This document shows positions 7,549 through 16,584 of a stretch of 40,872 nucleotides of DNA, piece by piece. A program made the position numbers and the translations under genes. This stretch comes from Bacteroidota bacterium (GTDB lineage: Bacteria; Bacteroidota; Ignavibacteria; SZUA-365). The DNA lies in the NCBI GenBank assembly GCA_016928515.1, contig JAFGKR010000208.1, positions 1 to 40,872 on the forward strand, read 5' to 3'. Within the stretch, counting starts at the first letter, position 1, and every line of letters starts with the position of its first letter. Under the pieces are notes generated by a model. The model was not told the origin of the DNA. It made no database searches and saw only the letters and a program-made list of their open reading frames with translations.

Positions 7549-10362
7549 TCACTCCTGTGCGGCAACAGTGTCCGGAACCGCAGCGGGAGCCTCGCCTCGT
7601 TGCTTCAGCATTTCGTACAGACGAATCTGATCCTGCAGACCGGGATCCTGCGGATAATATGCGCGCAACTGCTCGAGCAGATCGATGGCCTTCTGGTATT
7701 CTCCGCCGCGTTCGTAATATCGCATCAGGAAGAAATAGCCTGACCGTGCGGTGGCATCCACGGTGGGATCCGCGTCGGCAAGCTTCGGGAGAAACCAGGC
7801 TTCGAGATCCTTCGCCAGCTCCATATAGGTCGTTGTGTCGCCGGCCATCAGGTAGAAATTGGCGAGATCCGTGCGCAGAGAGTTGTCGAAACGATGGTAC
7901 TCGGAAGGTATGACCTCTTCCATTTTCTTCAGCAGTGCTGTGGCACGTTCGGAATCGCCACGCTCCTCTGCGATATACTGCGAGAGTCCCATGTACAGCG
8001 CCCGGAAACTGAAGATCATCTTTGTGCTCGCTTCATCAAGATTGATTTCCGGATTGTTCAGTTCGCGGAACATGAAACCGAAAGCACGGTTGCTGTCAGG
8101 TTCCTGCCGCAGATTCATCAAATGCTTATAAGTGGATTCGATGTTCATGGCCTCGTAGTAACGCCCGCCTTGCCGCGGCAGTGATATCGGGGTCACCCGG
8201 GATGCGAGTCCCTCGACAATCATATGATCGTCGAGACCGATGCGGTCTTCCTGCGCGGTACTCAGCGCAAAGTAGATCGGCCGTGTGTTGAAATTCTTGG
8301 TCAGGATGTCCAGGATCAGCAGATCCTGAATGCGGATGCCCTTGTTGCCCGCAGGATCCGTGTACGACGCCTGCACGGTGAAGTCGAGGGAAGACGGCAG
8401 CGTGGCGCGGTTCTGCAGTTCGGGTACATCGGCAAGAGATGCCAGGTTGAATGACTCCCGATCGATGGGGATGCTGATCTTGCGTGGCTCCCACAGGATG
8501 GGCCGCAGGTCCTCGAGCTCCGCATCACTGTATGAAAGCGGGACTGTCTTTGCGCCATAGGGCTGTTCATTTTTCAGCTGCTTGCTGTACCATGGGGTAT
8601 TGAGCAGACTGAGGTTGACGACGCGAACGTCGCGGCGGATACCCGCGGAGTACTGCAGATACCACACCGGGAAGGTGTCGTTGTCGCCTCCCGTGAACAG
8701 GATCGCATCCTGATCGCAGCTTTGCAGCAGATTGTAGGCGTAATCGAACGCAACATAGTTGTAATGACGGTCGTGGGTGCGGTAATTCTGTGAGAGCATG
8801 TTGATCGGTGCAAGGACGAAGAGCAGCCCGGCAAGCGCCAGACCGACGGCTTCGTTCCTGCCGGTTTTGGTCAGGAGCCACTCGACAATCCCGTAGACAC
8901 CGAGGCCGGCCCAGAGCGCAAAGACATAAAACGAACCGACAAAAAAGTAGTCTCGCTCACGGACCTGGGGTTCCGCCATATTGAAATAGACCACCAATCC
9001 GAATCCCATGATGAAGAACAGCGCAGCCATCGCCGTGCCCGTCCGATAATCCTTGCGGAAGTGGTAGAACATGCCGATGAGTCCGAGCAGCAAGGGAATG
9101 GCATAATAGCGATTGGGATACCCCGGACTTTCCGACCAGTCTCCCACCTCCTGGAAATGGGCGACCGGTGCCCCCTGGATATCACCGGCACGTCCGACGA
9201 AGTTCCAGAGGAAATAGCGAAGATATATCTCCCCCATCTGGAACTTGAGAAAATATTCCATGTCCGATGAATACTTGGCGTACGAATTCAGATGTATCTG
9301 ATCCGGACTCCAGCGACGCGGAAAATACTGCACGTTCCTATCCATCTGCACGGTACGCGTGCGCTCGTCGAAGTTCGGTCCCTTCAGCAGCGGATACGTT
9401 CCGTACTGATCGCGGTTCAGATAGCTGTACAGACCTTCGAGTGTCGTCGGCGCGTTCTCATTCAGCGCCGGTTGCTGATTCGCGCGGATGGGGACGATGG
9501 CGTACGTGCTGTATCCGAGTGTGACAAGCAGAATCGCAAGTGATACCATGCGAAAATGCGGATGCAGATCCTTTTTTGCCACCACGGCGATCAATGCGGC
9601 GAGGACGAGGACGATCACATACCGCCCAACGTCACCGCTCAGCGTCTGCGGGATGTACTTCACAATACCCGGATAGATGACGGCGAAACCCAGGACCATG
9701 AGCAGCAACGCGATACTGAAACTCTTGAGTGTCATATCCTCGCGATGACGGTCACGGAAATAGATCAGGAAAAACACGAAGAAGATGGCGAGCAGTGACA
9801 AAAGATGTACACCAATGCTCAATCCGATGAGATACGCGATGAGGAGAAGAGAGCGTTCGGAATCGAACACACCGATATGGAAATACCACTCGATGGCAAT
9901 CCACACGACGATGGAGACGAAGAACATCCCGATGCCGTACACTTCCGCCTCGGAGGCGTTGAACCAGAACGTATCACTGAAGGAGAGAATGAGGGCACCG
10001 CTCGCGCTGGCCAGGATCATGCTCAGTGCAGCGATCGGGGACTGCGGATCGCCCTTCCACTGCCGCAGCAGACGCATGGATACGAGATAGACGAACAGAA
10101 CGGTCAGCGAACTCGAGAAGGTGGACATCAGATTCACGCGGAATCCCAGATCATCCGAGAAAGGGATCAGAGAAAGAACACGCCCGACCAGCTGGAAGAA
10201 CGGAGCGCCCGGGGGATGGGGCACCCCCATGGTGACCGCGGATGTGATGAATTCCCCCGCATCCCAGAACGAAATCGTGGGAGCGACCGTCATGAGGAAA
10301 ACGATCGTGGAAAAGAGAAAGACGGCTACAGCAGAAATACGATGCCAGAGATTGAAATTCAT
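7549..10362 (-). CDS. DUF2723 (TMEM260/GT117-like) membrane protein with TPR-like tail
   Basis: 937 residues. The N-terminal ~500 residues are membrane helices with the family signature in the first external loop: [20 protein letters not shown] followed by [15 protein letters not shown]. The acidic pair after FWDAGEF is the expected GT-C catalytic region. A periplasmic domain follows (~530-760), and the C-terminal ~150 residues are helical repeats with a TPR look ([25 protein letters not shown]). The human relative TMEM260 is reported as a protein O-mannosyltransferase, so protein O-glycosylation is a reasonable guess here, not a demonstrated role. AGGA lies upstream of the ATG. The gene continues directly into UDP-glucuronate decarboxylase and follows a small membrane protein, likely in one transcript. 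Confidence 0.82.
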   Translation of the reverse strand: MNFNLWHRISAVAVFLFSTIVFLMTVAPTISFWDAGEFITSAVTMGVPHPPGAPFFQLVGRVLSLIPFSDDLGFRVNLMSTFSSSLTVLFVYLVSMRLLRQWKGDPQSPIAALSMILASASGALILSFSDTFWFNASEAEVYGIGMFFVSIVVWIAIEWYFHIGVFDSERSLLLIAYLIGLSIGVHLLSLLAIFFVFFLIYFRDRHREDMTLKSFSIALLLMVLGFAVIYPGIVKYIPQTLSGDVGRYVIVLVLAALIAVVAKKDLHPHFRMVSLAILLVTLGYSTYAIVPIRANQQPALNENAPTTLEGLYSYLNRDQYGTYPLLKGPNFDERTRTVQMDRNVQYFPRRWSPDQIHLNSYAKYSSDMEYFLKFQMGEIYLRYFLWNFVGRAGDIQGAPVAHFQEVGDWSESPGYPNRYYAIPLLLGLIGMFYHFRKDYRTGTAMAALFFIMGFGLVVYFNMAEPQVRERDYFFVGSFYVFALWAGLGVYGIVEWLLTKTGRNEAVGLALAGLLFVLAPINMLSQNYRTHDRHYNYVAFDYAYNLLQSCDQDAILFTGGDNDTFPVWYLQYSAGIRRDVRVVNLSLLNTPWYSKQLKNEQPYGAKTVPLSYSDAELEDLRPILWEPRKISIPIDRESFNLASLADVPELQNRATLPSSLDFTVQASYTDPAGNKGIRIQDLLILDILTKNFNTRPIYFALSTAQEDRIGLDDHMIVEGLASRVTPISLPRQGGRYYEAMNIESTYKHLMNLRQEPDSNRAFGFMFRELNNPEINLDEASTKMIFSFRALYMGLSQYIAEERGDSERATALLKKMEEVIPSEYHRFDNSLRTDLANFYLMAGDTTTYMELAKDLEAWFLPKLADADPTVDATARSGYFFLMRYYERGGEYQKAIDLLEQLRAYYPQDPGLQDQIRLYEMLKQRGEAPAAVPDTVAAQE

Positions 10363-10458
10363 GATTGTGTCTATCCTGATGATACGTGTCTGTCGTGGGA
10401 ATTCATCCGCCCCCGCAGCGCCGGCTGACGCAACACGGCGGAATATCGACGGGGCCTC

Positions 10459-10725
10459 CTATCCGGCAGCCTGCCCGGATTTCTTCGGCTTCATGATGAT
10501 GCCGACAGGTATGACCACGCAATAGCCGATAAAAAGGATGATCGGAGCAACGGTAACGGACAGTGGACTGACCGCGTCTCCCATGCTCATGACCAGGATG
10601 CCGAGAAAAACCACGGCGATACCGGCAACCAGGATGATGTAATTCAATCGCTGCGGGAGCTCGGCCTCAGGGACGGCCTGCAGCTTCTTTCTTGCTCCCT
10701 TTCGTCTTTTCTGCACCTTCGCCAT
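10459..10725 (-). CDS. Small two-helix membrane protein, DUF3098-like
   Basis: 88 residues: a very basic N-terminus (KVQKRRKGARKKLQ), then two hydrophobic helices (YIILVAGIAVVFLGILVMSMG and VAPIILFIGYCVVIPVGIIM) and a short basic tail KPKKSG. Length, charge and helix spacing resemble the small DUF3098 proteins of Bacteroidota, but I cannot confirm family membership by eye. GGAG precedes the ATG at a good distance. It sits between lolD and the DUF2723 gene with short gaps, so co-transcription is likely. Function unknown. Confidence 0.65.
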   Translation of the reverse strand: MAKVQKRRKGARKKLQAVPEAELPQRLNYIILVAGIAVVFLGILVMSMGDAVSPLSVTVAPIILFIGYCVVIPVGIIMKPKKSGQAAG

Positions 10726-10798
10726 GCTATGACTCCGTTCGTGAAATTGGTATATCGTTGATCAAACACGAAAAATACGAAACTTGCAGGGAAAATCG

Positions 10799-11482
10799 CT
10801 ACGCTTCCGGGAGAAGTTTTCCCTCGTGGAGACGCCATGTGGCATTCGCCCGGGCGGCCAGTTCTGCATCATGTGTGACGATAACAAAGGTCTGCCCGTG
10901 ATCCTTCGCGAGCCCCCAGAGAAGCTCGTGCAACCGGGCGGCATTCTCTTCATCGAGATTTCCCGATGGTTCGTCCGCCAGCACAATGCGGGGATGGTTT
11001 ACCAGGGCACGCGCAACAGCGACACGCTGCTGCTCTCCACCGGACAGTTCGGATGGACGGGCATCAGCACGATGCATCACGTGCACGGTTTCGAGCAGCT
11101 CGTCCGCGCGTCGCTGCGCCTCGACGAGTGAGAGACCGGCAATCATCGCTGGAATGGCGACGTTCTCCCGCGCGGTGAACTCCGGCAGGAGATGATGAAA
11201 CTGGAACACAAAACCCATTCTGCTGTTGCGGAAGCCCGCCAGTGCATGATCGTCCATACCAAACAGATCCTGCCCGTCAAGAAGCACGCTTCCGCTGTCC
11301 GGACGATCCAGCGCTCCGATGATATGCAGCAGGGTGCTCTTTCCCGTGCCTGAGGCACCGATGATGGCAACCACCTGACCTTCCTCGACATCCATGGATG
11401 CCCCGCGCAGCACGGTGAGCGTGCGGTCTGCGCCGGTGGGATAGGATTTCGTGATATCGCGGATCTGTACGACGTTCTTCAT
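10799..11482 (-). CDS. lolD: LolD-type ABC transporter ATPase
   Basis: 227 residues with all ABC elements: Walker A GASGTGKST (42-50), Q-loop in FVFQFHHLLPEF (91-102, characteristic of LolD/MacB-type ATPases), signature LSGGEQQR (146-153), Walker B IVLADE (166-171) with EPSGNLD, and switch His in VIVTHD. It would energise release of lipoproteins from the inner membrane to the carrier LolA together with LolC/E permeases, and two such permeases lie just upstream on the same strand. The 150-bp gap before it holds inverted repeats, so it may also have its own control. No strong ribosome-binding site is visible before the ATG. Confidence 0.88.
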   Translation of the reverse strand: MKNVVQIRDITKSYPTGADRTLTVLRGASMDVEEGQVVAIIGASGTGKSTLLHIIGALDRPDSGSVLLDGQDLFGMDDHALAGFRNSRMGFVFQFHHLLPEFTARENVAIPAMIAGLSLVEAQRRADELLETVHVMHRADARPSELSGGEQQRVAVARALVNHPRIVLADEPSGNLDEENAARLHELLWGLAKDHGQTFVIVTHDAELAARANATWRLHEGKLLPEA

Positions 11483-11552
11483 GGAATTCTACTATTTCGT
11501 GATGTACCGCAAGGATGGGTAGCTGTTTGGAGCAACGTATTTGTTGATGTGC

Positions 11553-11585
11553 GGATTCGGGAATCCACGGGCGGATTCATGAATC
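11553..11585. promoter_or_regulatory. Two palindromes 20 bp apart upstream of lolD
   Basis: GGATTCGGGAATCC (11553-11566) and GATTCATGAATC (11574-11585) share the half-site GATTC/GAATC and have centres 20 bp apart, about two helical turns. They sit 70-105 bp upstream of lolD in the only sizeable gap of this gene run. The arrangement would suit a dimeric regulator, but no regulator is identified. Confidence 0.35.
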
Positions 11586-11610
11586 AACCGTACAGGCATG
11601 TGTTTGACGT

Positions 11611-11641
11611 ATGGGAATGTGTTTTGATCCGTCATTCCCAT
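11611..11641. repeat. 9-bp inverted repeat at the permease stop codon
   Basis: ATGGGAATG (11611-11619) and CATTCCCAT (11633-11641) pair perfectly around a 13-base loop, and the right arm includes the TGA of the second permease. No T-run follows in either direction, so it would be a 3'-end hairpin or weak terminator at most. Confidence 0.4.
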
Positions 11642-12849
11642 CGTACCGCGTCGATTATTTCTACATTCCGTGCGCGGCGGGCCGGGAACCATGCTGCGAG
11701 CAGGCAGAGTCCGAACGTCCCGGCAACGATGAGTGCGATGTCCGGCAAGCGGATTTCCACCGGTATGGCGGGAATGATGAACATCGCATCGAGACGGAAC
11801 AATCCGAATTCCGCCTGCAGCCAGGTGATCAGCAGACCGATCACGAGACCGGCCGCGACACCGATGGCTCCGATCCAGACGCCCTCGATGAGGAAAAGAC
11901 GCTGAATCCTCCGCGACGGCATGCCGACCGTACGGAGAATGCCGATATCCCGTCGCTTCTCGAGCACGAGCATGGTCAGGGATGCCAGGATGTTGAAAAC
12001 CGCGACCGCAATAATGATTCCCAGTAAAATGAAGGCGCTCCAGCGCTCGATCGCCATGACGGAATACAGATCTCCGTGCAGATCATACCACGTCAGGACG
12101 TTCCACCCCGGTCCGATGGCCTCCTGCAGCGTGCGCTGCATCTGTTTGCTGTCGTCGATGTCCTCCAGCCGCAGCTCGAAACCGGTGATATGTCCCCTCA
12201 TGCGGAACAGCGTTTGAGCATCTTCGAGGGAAAGAAAGGCATACGCGCCGTCATAGACCTTGTTCTGGGACCGGTAGATCCCCGTGACCGGACAGCGCAG
12301 TACGGTCGGGGCTACGTACTGAGTGAGCATGTTCTCCATGCCGGCAGGACTGTACAGCAGCAGCGTGTCGCCAACCAGCACGCGGAGCTCATCCGCGAGG
12401 CCTTCCCCCAGCACGATGCCATTGTCCTGTGAGAAGCGGAAATCTCCGAGCACGATTTTTTCGCCGACACGCGATACCTCGGCCAGGCTGTCGGGAGGGA
12501 CGCCCTTGATCCAGACGAACTGCGAATTCCCGTTGACCATCGCCATGGCCTTGCGCTGGATGAAGGGAGACAGCCCTGTAATGCCATCCTTCTCGCGGAG
12601 CAGCGTACGCACCGCTTCCGCGTCCTTCCCCTCGCTGCGCGGAATGCGTTCCACCTTGAGATGCGGATCGAAATCCTGCAGGATGGACGTCACCAGTCCG
12701 TTGAATCCGTTGAACACCGACATCACGACGATCAATGCGGCAACACCGAACATGATCCCGAGCGTCGCGAGCAGCGAGATGATGTTGATGAAACTGAAGC
12801 GCTTTTTTCCGTACAGGTATCGGCGCGCGATGAAGGATTCTACGGTCAT
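11632..12849 (-). CDS. LolC/LolE-family lipoprotein-release permease (second copy)
   Basis: 405 residues with the LolC/E layout: an N-terminal membrane helix after SFIARRYLYGKKRFSFINIISLLATLGI, a periplasmic domain (~50-265: VFNGFNGLVTSILQDFDPHLKVE onward), then three C-terminal helices of the FtsX type (AFILLGIIIAVAVFNILASLTMLVLEKRRDIGILRTVG is the conserved coupling segment). It starts three bases after the stop of a paralogous permease, so translational coupling is likely. The two would form the heterodimeric membrane part of a Lol complex with the LolD ATPase downstream. Which copy plays the LolC or LolE role cannot be told by eye. Confidence 0.85.
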   Translation of the reverse strand: MTVESFIARRYLYGKKRFSFINIISLLATLGIMFGVAALIVVMSVFNGFNGLVTSILQDFDPHLKVERIPRSEGKDAEAVRTLLREKDGITGLSPFIQRKAMAMVNGNSQFVWIKGVPPDSLAEVSRVGEKIVLGDFRFSQDNGIVLGEGLADELRVLVGDTLLLYSPAGMENMLTQYVAPTVLRCPVTGIYRSQNKVYDGAYAFLSLEDAQTLFRMRGHITGFELRLEDIDDSKQMQRTLQEAIGPGWNVLTWYDLHGDLYSVMAIERWSAFILLGIIIAVAVFNILASLTMLVLEKRRDIGILRTVGMPSRRIQRLFLIEGVWIGAIGVAAGLVIGLLITWLQAEFGLFRLDAMFIIPAIPVEIRLPDIALIVAGTFGLCLLAAWFPARRARNVEIIDAVRWE

Positions 12850-12852
12850 GCG

Positions 12853-14067
12853 TCAGTGATAACGGATGGAACGGATAGGATCGAGCCGTGCGGCAAGCGC
12901 TGCGGGGATGAGGGATGACAACAGCGCGAGCAGCACACCCGCGGCGGAGACCCCTGCGAACACAGTCAGGGTCATGTGAATGGGCACGGTCGTCATGAAG
13001 TAAACATCCTGCGGCAGGCTGAAAAACTGTAATTCCTGCTGAGCCAAGCTGAACCCGAACGCGAGCGCCGCACCGATCAGTACTCCGGCCGTGCCGATGA
13101 AAACACCCTGCATCAGGAAAATGCGTCGGATATGCCGGCGCGATGCTCCCATGGCCAGCAGGATACCGATGTACGACGTTTTTTCGATGACGAAGAGCAG
13201 CAGCGTGGCGATCACGTTGAAGACGGAAATGACGATCAAGGAACCGACGACGATCGGGATCAGTTCCTGCTGCAGGTCGATCCAGACGAAAAGATGCCGG
13301 TAGAGCGAAAACACCGACCGTGGATCGTACGGGTAACCGATTTCTGTCTGTATGCGGTCGACCGTTTCCTCCACCGTCGCGACGTCCCGGCAAAGCACAT
13401 CATACCCGTTGATGCTACCGGGCAACCCGAAGGTCCGTTGTGCCGTTCCCAGCGAAGTGAAGACATAAATGTCATCGAGATACTCCGCCATACCGGTTTC
13501 ATAAATCCCACGGATCGTGCACTGCACTTTGGGAGCGTGATAGATGTCGGTGAAATCGGTGACGCCGAGCAACAGCATGCGGTCGCCGACGCGCAGGTTG
13601 AGCTTGTCGGCGAGGCGCTTCCCGATAACGATGGAGTGGCGATCATCCACGGGTCCCAGTGTATAGGATCCTGCGACAAGCTTGTCGGCGATGCGGGAGA
13701 GGTCCCGCGCGGAATCGAGTCCCTTTACCCGTACTCCTTCGATGTCGTCGCGAGTGACGACGAGCGCTTCGCGTTCGAGAAAGGGTCCTGCCTGCGCGAC
13801 GTTCTGCACGGCCCGGAGTTTCTTCAGCGTTGCGGGTTCGGCGGTCACGACACCGTTGCGAAACACGTTGACCTGGATATGCGCCGAAAAGCCGATGAGA
13901 TTGGAACGCAGCTCCCGCTCGAAGCCATCGAGGATGGTGAAGGCGATGATGAGTGCGGCGGTGCCGATGGCGACGCTGCCGATGGCGACAGCGGTCATGA
14001 AGGAAAGGAAACGGCTCAGATTCCGTTTCCGCAGGTAGCGCAGCGCTATGAAAGATGCAAAAGACAT
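12853..14067 (-). CDS. LolC/LolE-family lipoprotein-release permease (first copy)
   Basis: 404 residues, same architecture as the next gene: SFASFIALRYLRKRNLSRFLSFMTAVAIGSVAIG with the first helix, a periplasmic domain from about residue 50 (FTILDGFERELRSNLIGFSAHIQV), and C-terminal helices with LLLFVIEKTSYIGILLAMGASRRHIRRIF. It lies 21 bases downstream of prfB and 3 bases upstream of the second permease. Together with LolD it would extract outer-membrane lipoproteins from the inner membrane. The two permeases are clearly diverged, which fits a heterodimer better than a recent duplication. Confidence 0.85.
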   Translation of the reverse strand: MSFASFIALRYLRKRNLSRFLSFMTAVAIGSVAIGTAALIIAFTILDGFERELRSNLIGFSAHIQVNVFRNGVVTAEPATLKKLRAVQNVAQAGPFLEREALVVTRDDIEGVRVKGLDSARDLSRIADKLVAGSYTLGPVDDRHSIVIGKRLADKLNLRVGDRMLLLGVTDFTDIYHAPKVQCTIRGIYETGMAEYLDDIYVFTSLGTAQRTFGLPGSINGYDVLCRDVATVEETVDRIQTEIGYPYDPRSVFSLYRHLFVWIDLQQELIPIVVGSLIVISVFNVIATLLLFVIEKTSYIGILLAMGASRRHIRRIFLMQGVFIGTAGVLIGAALAFGFSLAQQELQFFSLPQDVYFMTTVPIHMTLTVFAGVSAAGVLLALLSSLIPAALAARLDPIRSIRYH

Positions 14068-14088
14068 GCAGAGGATGTGTGCCCCGCC

Positions 14089-15211
14089 CTATGTCGGCAT
14101 GGAAGCCACGGCGTTGCCGAACTGCAGCAGGTAGGCCTGGGCAAACGCTTCGAGATCTCCGTCCATGACGGACTGCACGTTGCTTGTTTCCGCCCCGGTG
14201 CGGTGATCCTTGACCATGTTGTAGGGATGAAACACATACGAGCGGATCTGACTTCCCCACTCGATTTTCTTCTTGCTGTCTTCGATCGACGCCAGGCGGT
14301 TTGCCTCTTTCTCACGCTCGAGCTGATACAGACGCGATTGCAGCAACTTCATCGCAGTGGCACGGTTCTGATGCTGCGAGCGTTCCTGCTGGCAGGCGAC
14401 CACGATACCGGTCGGCACATGTGTGATGCGGACCGCCGTCTCGACCTTGTTGACATTCTGTCCACCCTTCCCACCGCTGCGGAAGGTGTCGACTTTCAGA
14501 TCCGAGGAATTGATTTCGATCTCGATTTCATCGTCGATCTCCGGATATACGAAAACGGAGGCGAAGCTGGTATGCCTCCGTTTTGCCGAGTCGAAAGGCG
14601 ATATGCGCACGAGACGGTGCACGCCGATTTCCGATTTGAGATAGCCGTACGCGTATGGTCCTTTCACTTCGAACGTCGCGCTCTTGATCCCCGCTCCCTC
14701 GCCTTCGAGTTCGTCGACGAGCAGCACCTCATAGCCACGGCGTTCGCAGTAGCGCAGGTACATGCGGTAGAGCATTTCCGCCCAGTCCTGCGATTCGGTG
14801 CCGCCGGCACCGGAGTGAATGGTGACGATGGCGTTGCGCCGGTCATCCTCACCCGAGAGCATGTTCTTGAACTCGAGTTCCCCGAGCAGGCGTTCGAGAT
14901 CCTTGAGTTCAGAAGCGATTTCCTCCCCGAGGGCTTCGTCCTTTGACTCCTCGGCGAGCTCCACGAGCGCATTGAAGTCCCCGGTTTTCCGATCCACTTC
15001 GTCCCAGAGTTCCACCCACTCCTTGCGCACGGAGATTTCCTGCATCACCTTCTGCGCCTGTATGTTGTCATCCCAGAAACCCGGGGCGTGGGTTTTCCCC
15101 TCGTAATCCGCTATCTCCGATTTCTTGGTGTCGATGTCAAAGATACCCCCGGAGATCGTGGACGCGTTTACGGATTTCGTTTCCCTTGCTTTGGAATTCT
15201 TCGAACATCAT
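14089..15211 (-). CDS. prfB: Peptide chain release factor 2 with programmed +1 frameshift
   Basis: RF2 terminates translation at UGA and UAA. The track gives only the 319-residue part from 15048, but the gene begins at the ATG at 15211 (AAGGA seven bases upstream). The first 24 codons encode [20 protein letters not shown]...YL and reach CTT TGA C at 15142-15136. Preceding it is GGGGGTAT, the internal Shine-Dalgarno-like stimulator, giving CGGGGGTATCTTTGAC, almost identical to E. coli prfB. Skipping one T restores the frame into [15 protein letters not shown] and yields 373 residues, the normal RF2 length. The codon-reading motif SPF ([16 protein letters not shown]) and catalytic GGQ ([17 protein letters not shown]) are both present. 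Low RF2 lets ribosomes shift, making more RF2: autoregulation is built into the sequence. Confidence 0.97.
15134..15151 (-). promoter_or_regulatory. RF2 programmed frameshift site (CTTTGAC with SD-like stimulator)
   Basis: On the minus strand the sequence reads CGGGGGTATCTTTGACA. The GGGGG element lies at the spacing used by E. coli prfB to push the ribosome forward at the slow in-frame UGA (15139-15137). The upstream 24-codon frame ends here and the main RF2 frame begins one base on. Confidence 0.95.
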
Positions 15212-15215
15212 CGGT

Positions 15216-15455
15216 TTATCCTTCAAGACAGTACAATGATTCAATGGATGAAAAACGGTGTGACCGGGGAAAACGCCGGCGACGCAGACGGCGTCGTCGG
15301 ACGGGCATGACGTACTCGACTGCTGTGCGATCAACGCGCACGGACGAGGTGTTGACCCCCGGATCGAATGACAGCATGAAGACCAGGAAAAGCACCAGAA
15401 GGAGCTTCCGCAGACGGAACTCACCGCCGATATTGTCAAACTGCCCTGTCGCCAT
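15216..15455 (-). CDS. Small membrane-anchored arginine-rich protein between phoH and prfB
   Basis: 79 residues from an ATG at 15455 that overlaps the last codons of phoH, ending with TAA four bases before the prfB start. It has a basic start, one hydrophobic helix (LRKLLLVLFLVFMLSF), then a hydrophilic tail with a dense arginine patch (VRRRRLRRRRFPRSH). I recognise no family. The snug fit between two conserved genes, with start and stop both embedded in operon junctions, argues that it is translated. The helix could be an uncleaved anchor or signal peptide. The stop-to-start distance suggests coupling to prfB. The track's 143-residue ORF is this frame extended upstream across phoH. Confidence 0.55.
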   Translation of the reverse strand: MATGQFDNIGGEFRLRKLLLVLFLVFMLSFDPGVNTSSVRVDRTAVEYVMPVRRRRLRRRRFPRSHRFSSIESLYCLEG

Positions 15456-16452
15456 GGTAGCGTTCGTATGCATCGATAATATCCATGACCAGGCGGTGCC
15501 GCACCACGTCGGTCTTGTCGAGATATACGAATCCCACGCCTTCGACGCCGCTGAGAACGTCCCGGATTTCGACCAGTCCGCTGGCGGTTTTCGCCGGCAG
15601 GTCGATCTGGGTGATATCTCCCGTGATGATTGCACGGGAGTTCGCACCTATGCGTGTGAGAAACATTTTCATCTGTATGGAGGTTGCGTTCTGTGCCTCG
15701 TCGAGAATGATGAACGCGTTGTTGAGCGTCCGCCCACGCATATAAGCCAACGGCACGATCTCGATGGTACGACGCTCGATCGAGGCTTTGAGCTTTTCCG
15801 CCGGAATCATGTCATCCAGCGCGTCATAGAGCGGTCGCAGGTAGGGATCGATTTTCTCGCGAAAATCTCCGGGCAGGAAGCCCAGGCTTTCCCCCGCCTC
15901 CACTGCCGGCCGCGCCAGGACAATTTTCAGCACCTCGTGCTTGCGCAGCGACGCAACGGCCGCAGCCACGGCGAGATAGGTTTTTCCCGTCCCTGCCGGT
16001 CCGATGGCGAACACGATATCATTTGCTTTGATTGACCTCAGATAATTGATCTGTCCCGGCGTCCGCGCCTTGATATAGTCCTTCTTTGCATAGAGGATGA
16101 CATTATCCAATTCTTCGGGACTGAGTTCGGGCGTCGCGCCGCCGGTCATGATGTCGATGACGGTGTGCACGTCGCGCTCGGAAAGTGAATCGGTCTTGTT
16201 GACAATGAAGACCAGTTCCCTCAGTACTTTCTCGATCTGGTCGACGATCGCATCCTCGCCGCGGATCATGATACTTTCACCGCGGGCGACGATCACCGCC
16301 TCGAAGCGTTCTTCGAGGATGCGCAGGTGCGCGTCGTTGAAACCGTAGAGAACGACCGGGTTCGTCCCGTCGATCCGAATGCGCTTTTCTATTTCCAAAC
16401 ACACTCCACTGCCTGTGACACCGTCGTCGATCCGATTTCCGCGTCCCGTCAT
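15436..16452 (-). CDS. phoH: PhoH-like ATPase
   Basis: About 338 residues from the ATG at 16452. The family core starts near KRIRIDGTNPVVLYGFNDAHLRILEERF, so a TTG at 16398 with GGAG upstream is a better-looking alternative start. Then come Walker A GPAGTGKTYLAVAAAV, ARPAVEAGESLGFLPGD, the Walker B-like FIILDEAQNAT, and sensor residues in RAIITGDITQIDLP. PhoH-like proteins are cytosolic ATPases of uncertain role linked to RNA metabolism. It is separated from the LysM gene upstream by a strong terminator and leads directly into the small ORF and prfB. Confidence 0.88.
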   Translation of the reverse strand: MTGRGNRIDDGVTGSGVCLEIEKRIRIDGTNPVVLYGFNDAHLRILEERFEAVIVARGESIMIRGEDAIVDQIEKVLRELVFIVNKTDSLSERDVHTVIDIMTGGATPELSPEELDNVILYAKKDYIKARTPGQINYLRSIKANDIVFAIGPAGTGKTYLAVAAAVASLRKHEVLKIVLARPAVEAGESLGFLPGDFREKIDPYLRPLYDALDDMIPAEKLKASIERRTIEIVPLAYMRGRTLNNAFIILDEAQNATSIQMKMFLTRIGANSRAIITGDITQIDLPAKTASGLVEIRDVLSGVEGVGFVYLDKTDVVRHRLVMDIIDAYERYHGDRAV

Positions 16453-16462
16453 CACAAAGGAA

Positions 16463-16505
16463 ACGGAAAAACCCTTACATCATATTAATGTAAGGGTTTT
16501 TCCGT
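16463..16505. terminator. Perfect 18-bp inverted repeat, bidirectional terminator
   Basis: ACGGAAAAACCCTTACAT and ATGTAAGGGTTTTTCCGT pair without mismatch around the loop CATATTA. Each strand ends its GC core with GGGTTTTT, so it can terminate in both directions. It lies between the LysM gene's stop (16585) and phoH's start, ending the lipoprotein-LysM transcript. Confidence 0.85.
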
Positions 16506-16584
16506 AAAAACGTGGTGTTCAAAGCCGGTAGCATCGGAAACGGATGCTCTTCGTCTTTGTTCTGTCGATACCGGAACGCGCCGA

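Noticed and set aside
13132-14946. 604-residue plus-strand ORF
   Set aside because: It is antisense to the LolC/E permease and prfB, both of which have clear family motifs; long antisense frames are common in GC-rich codon usage.
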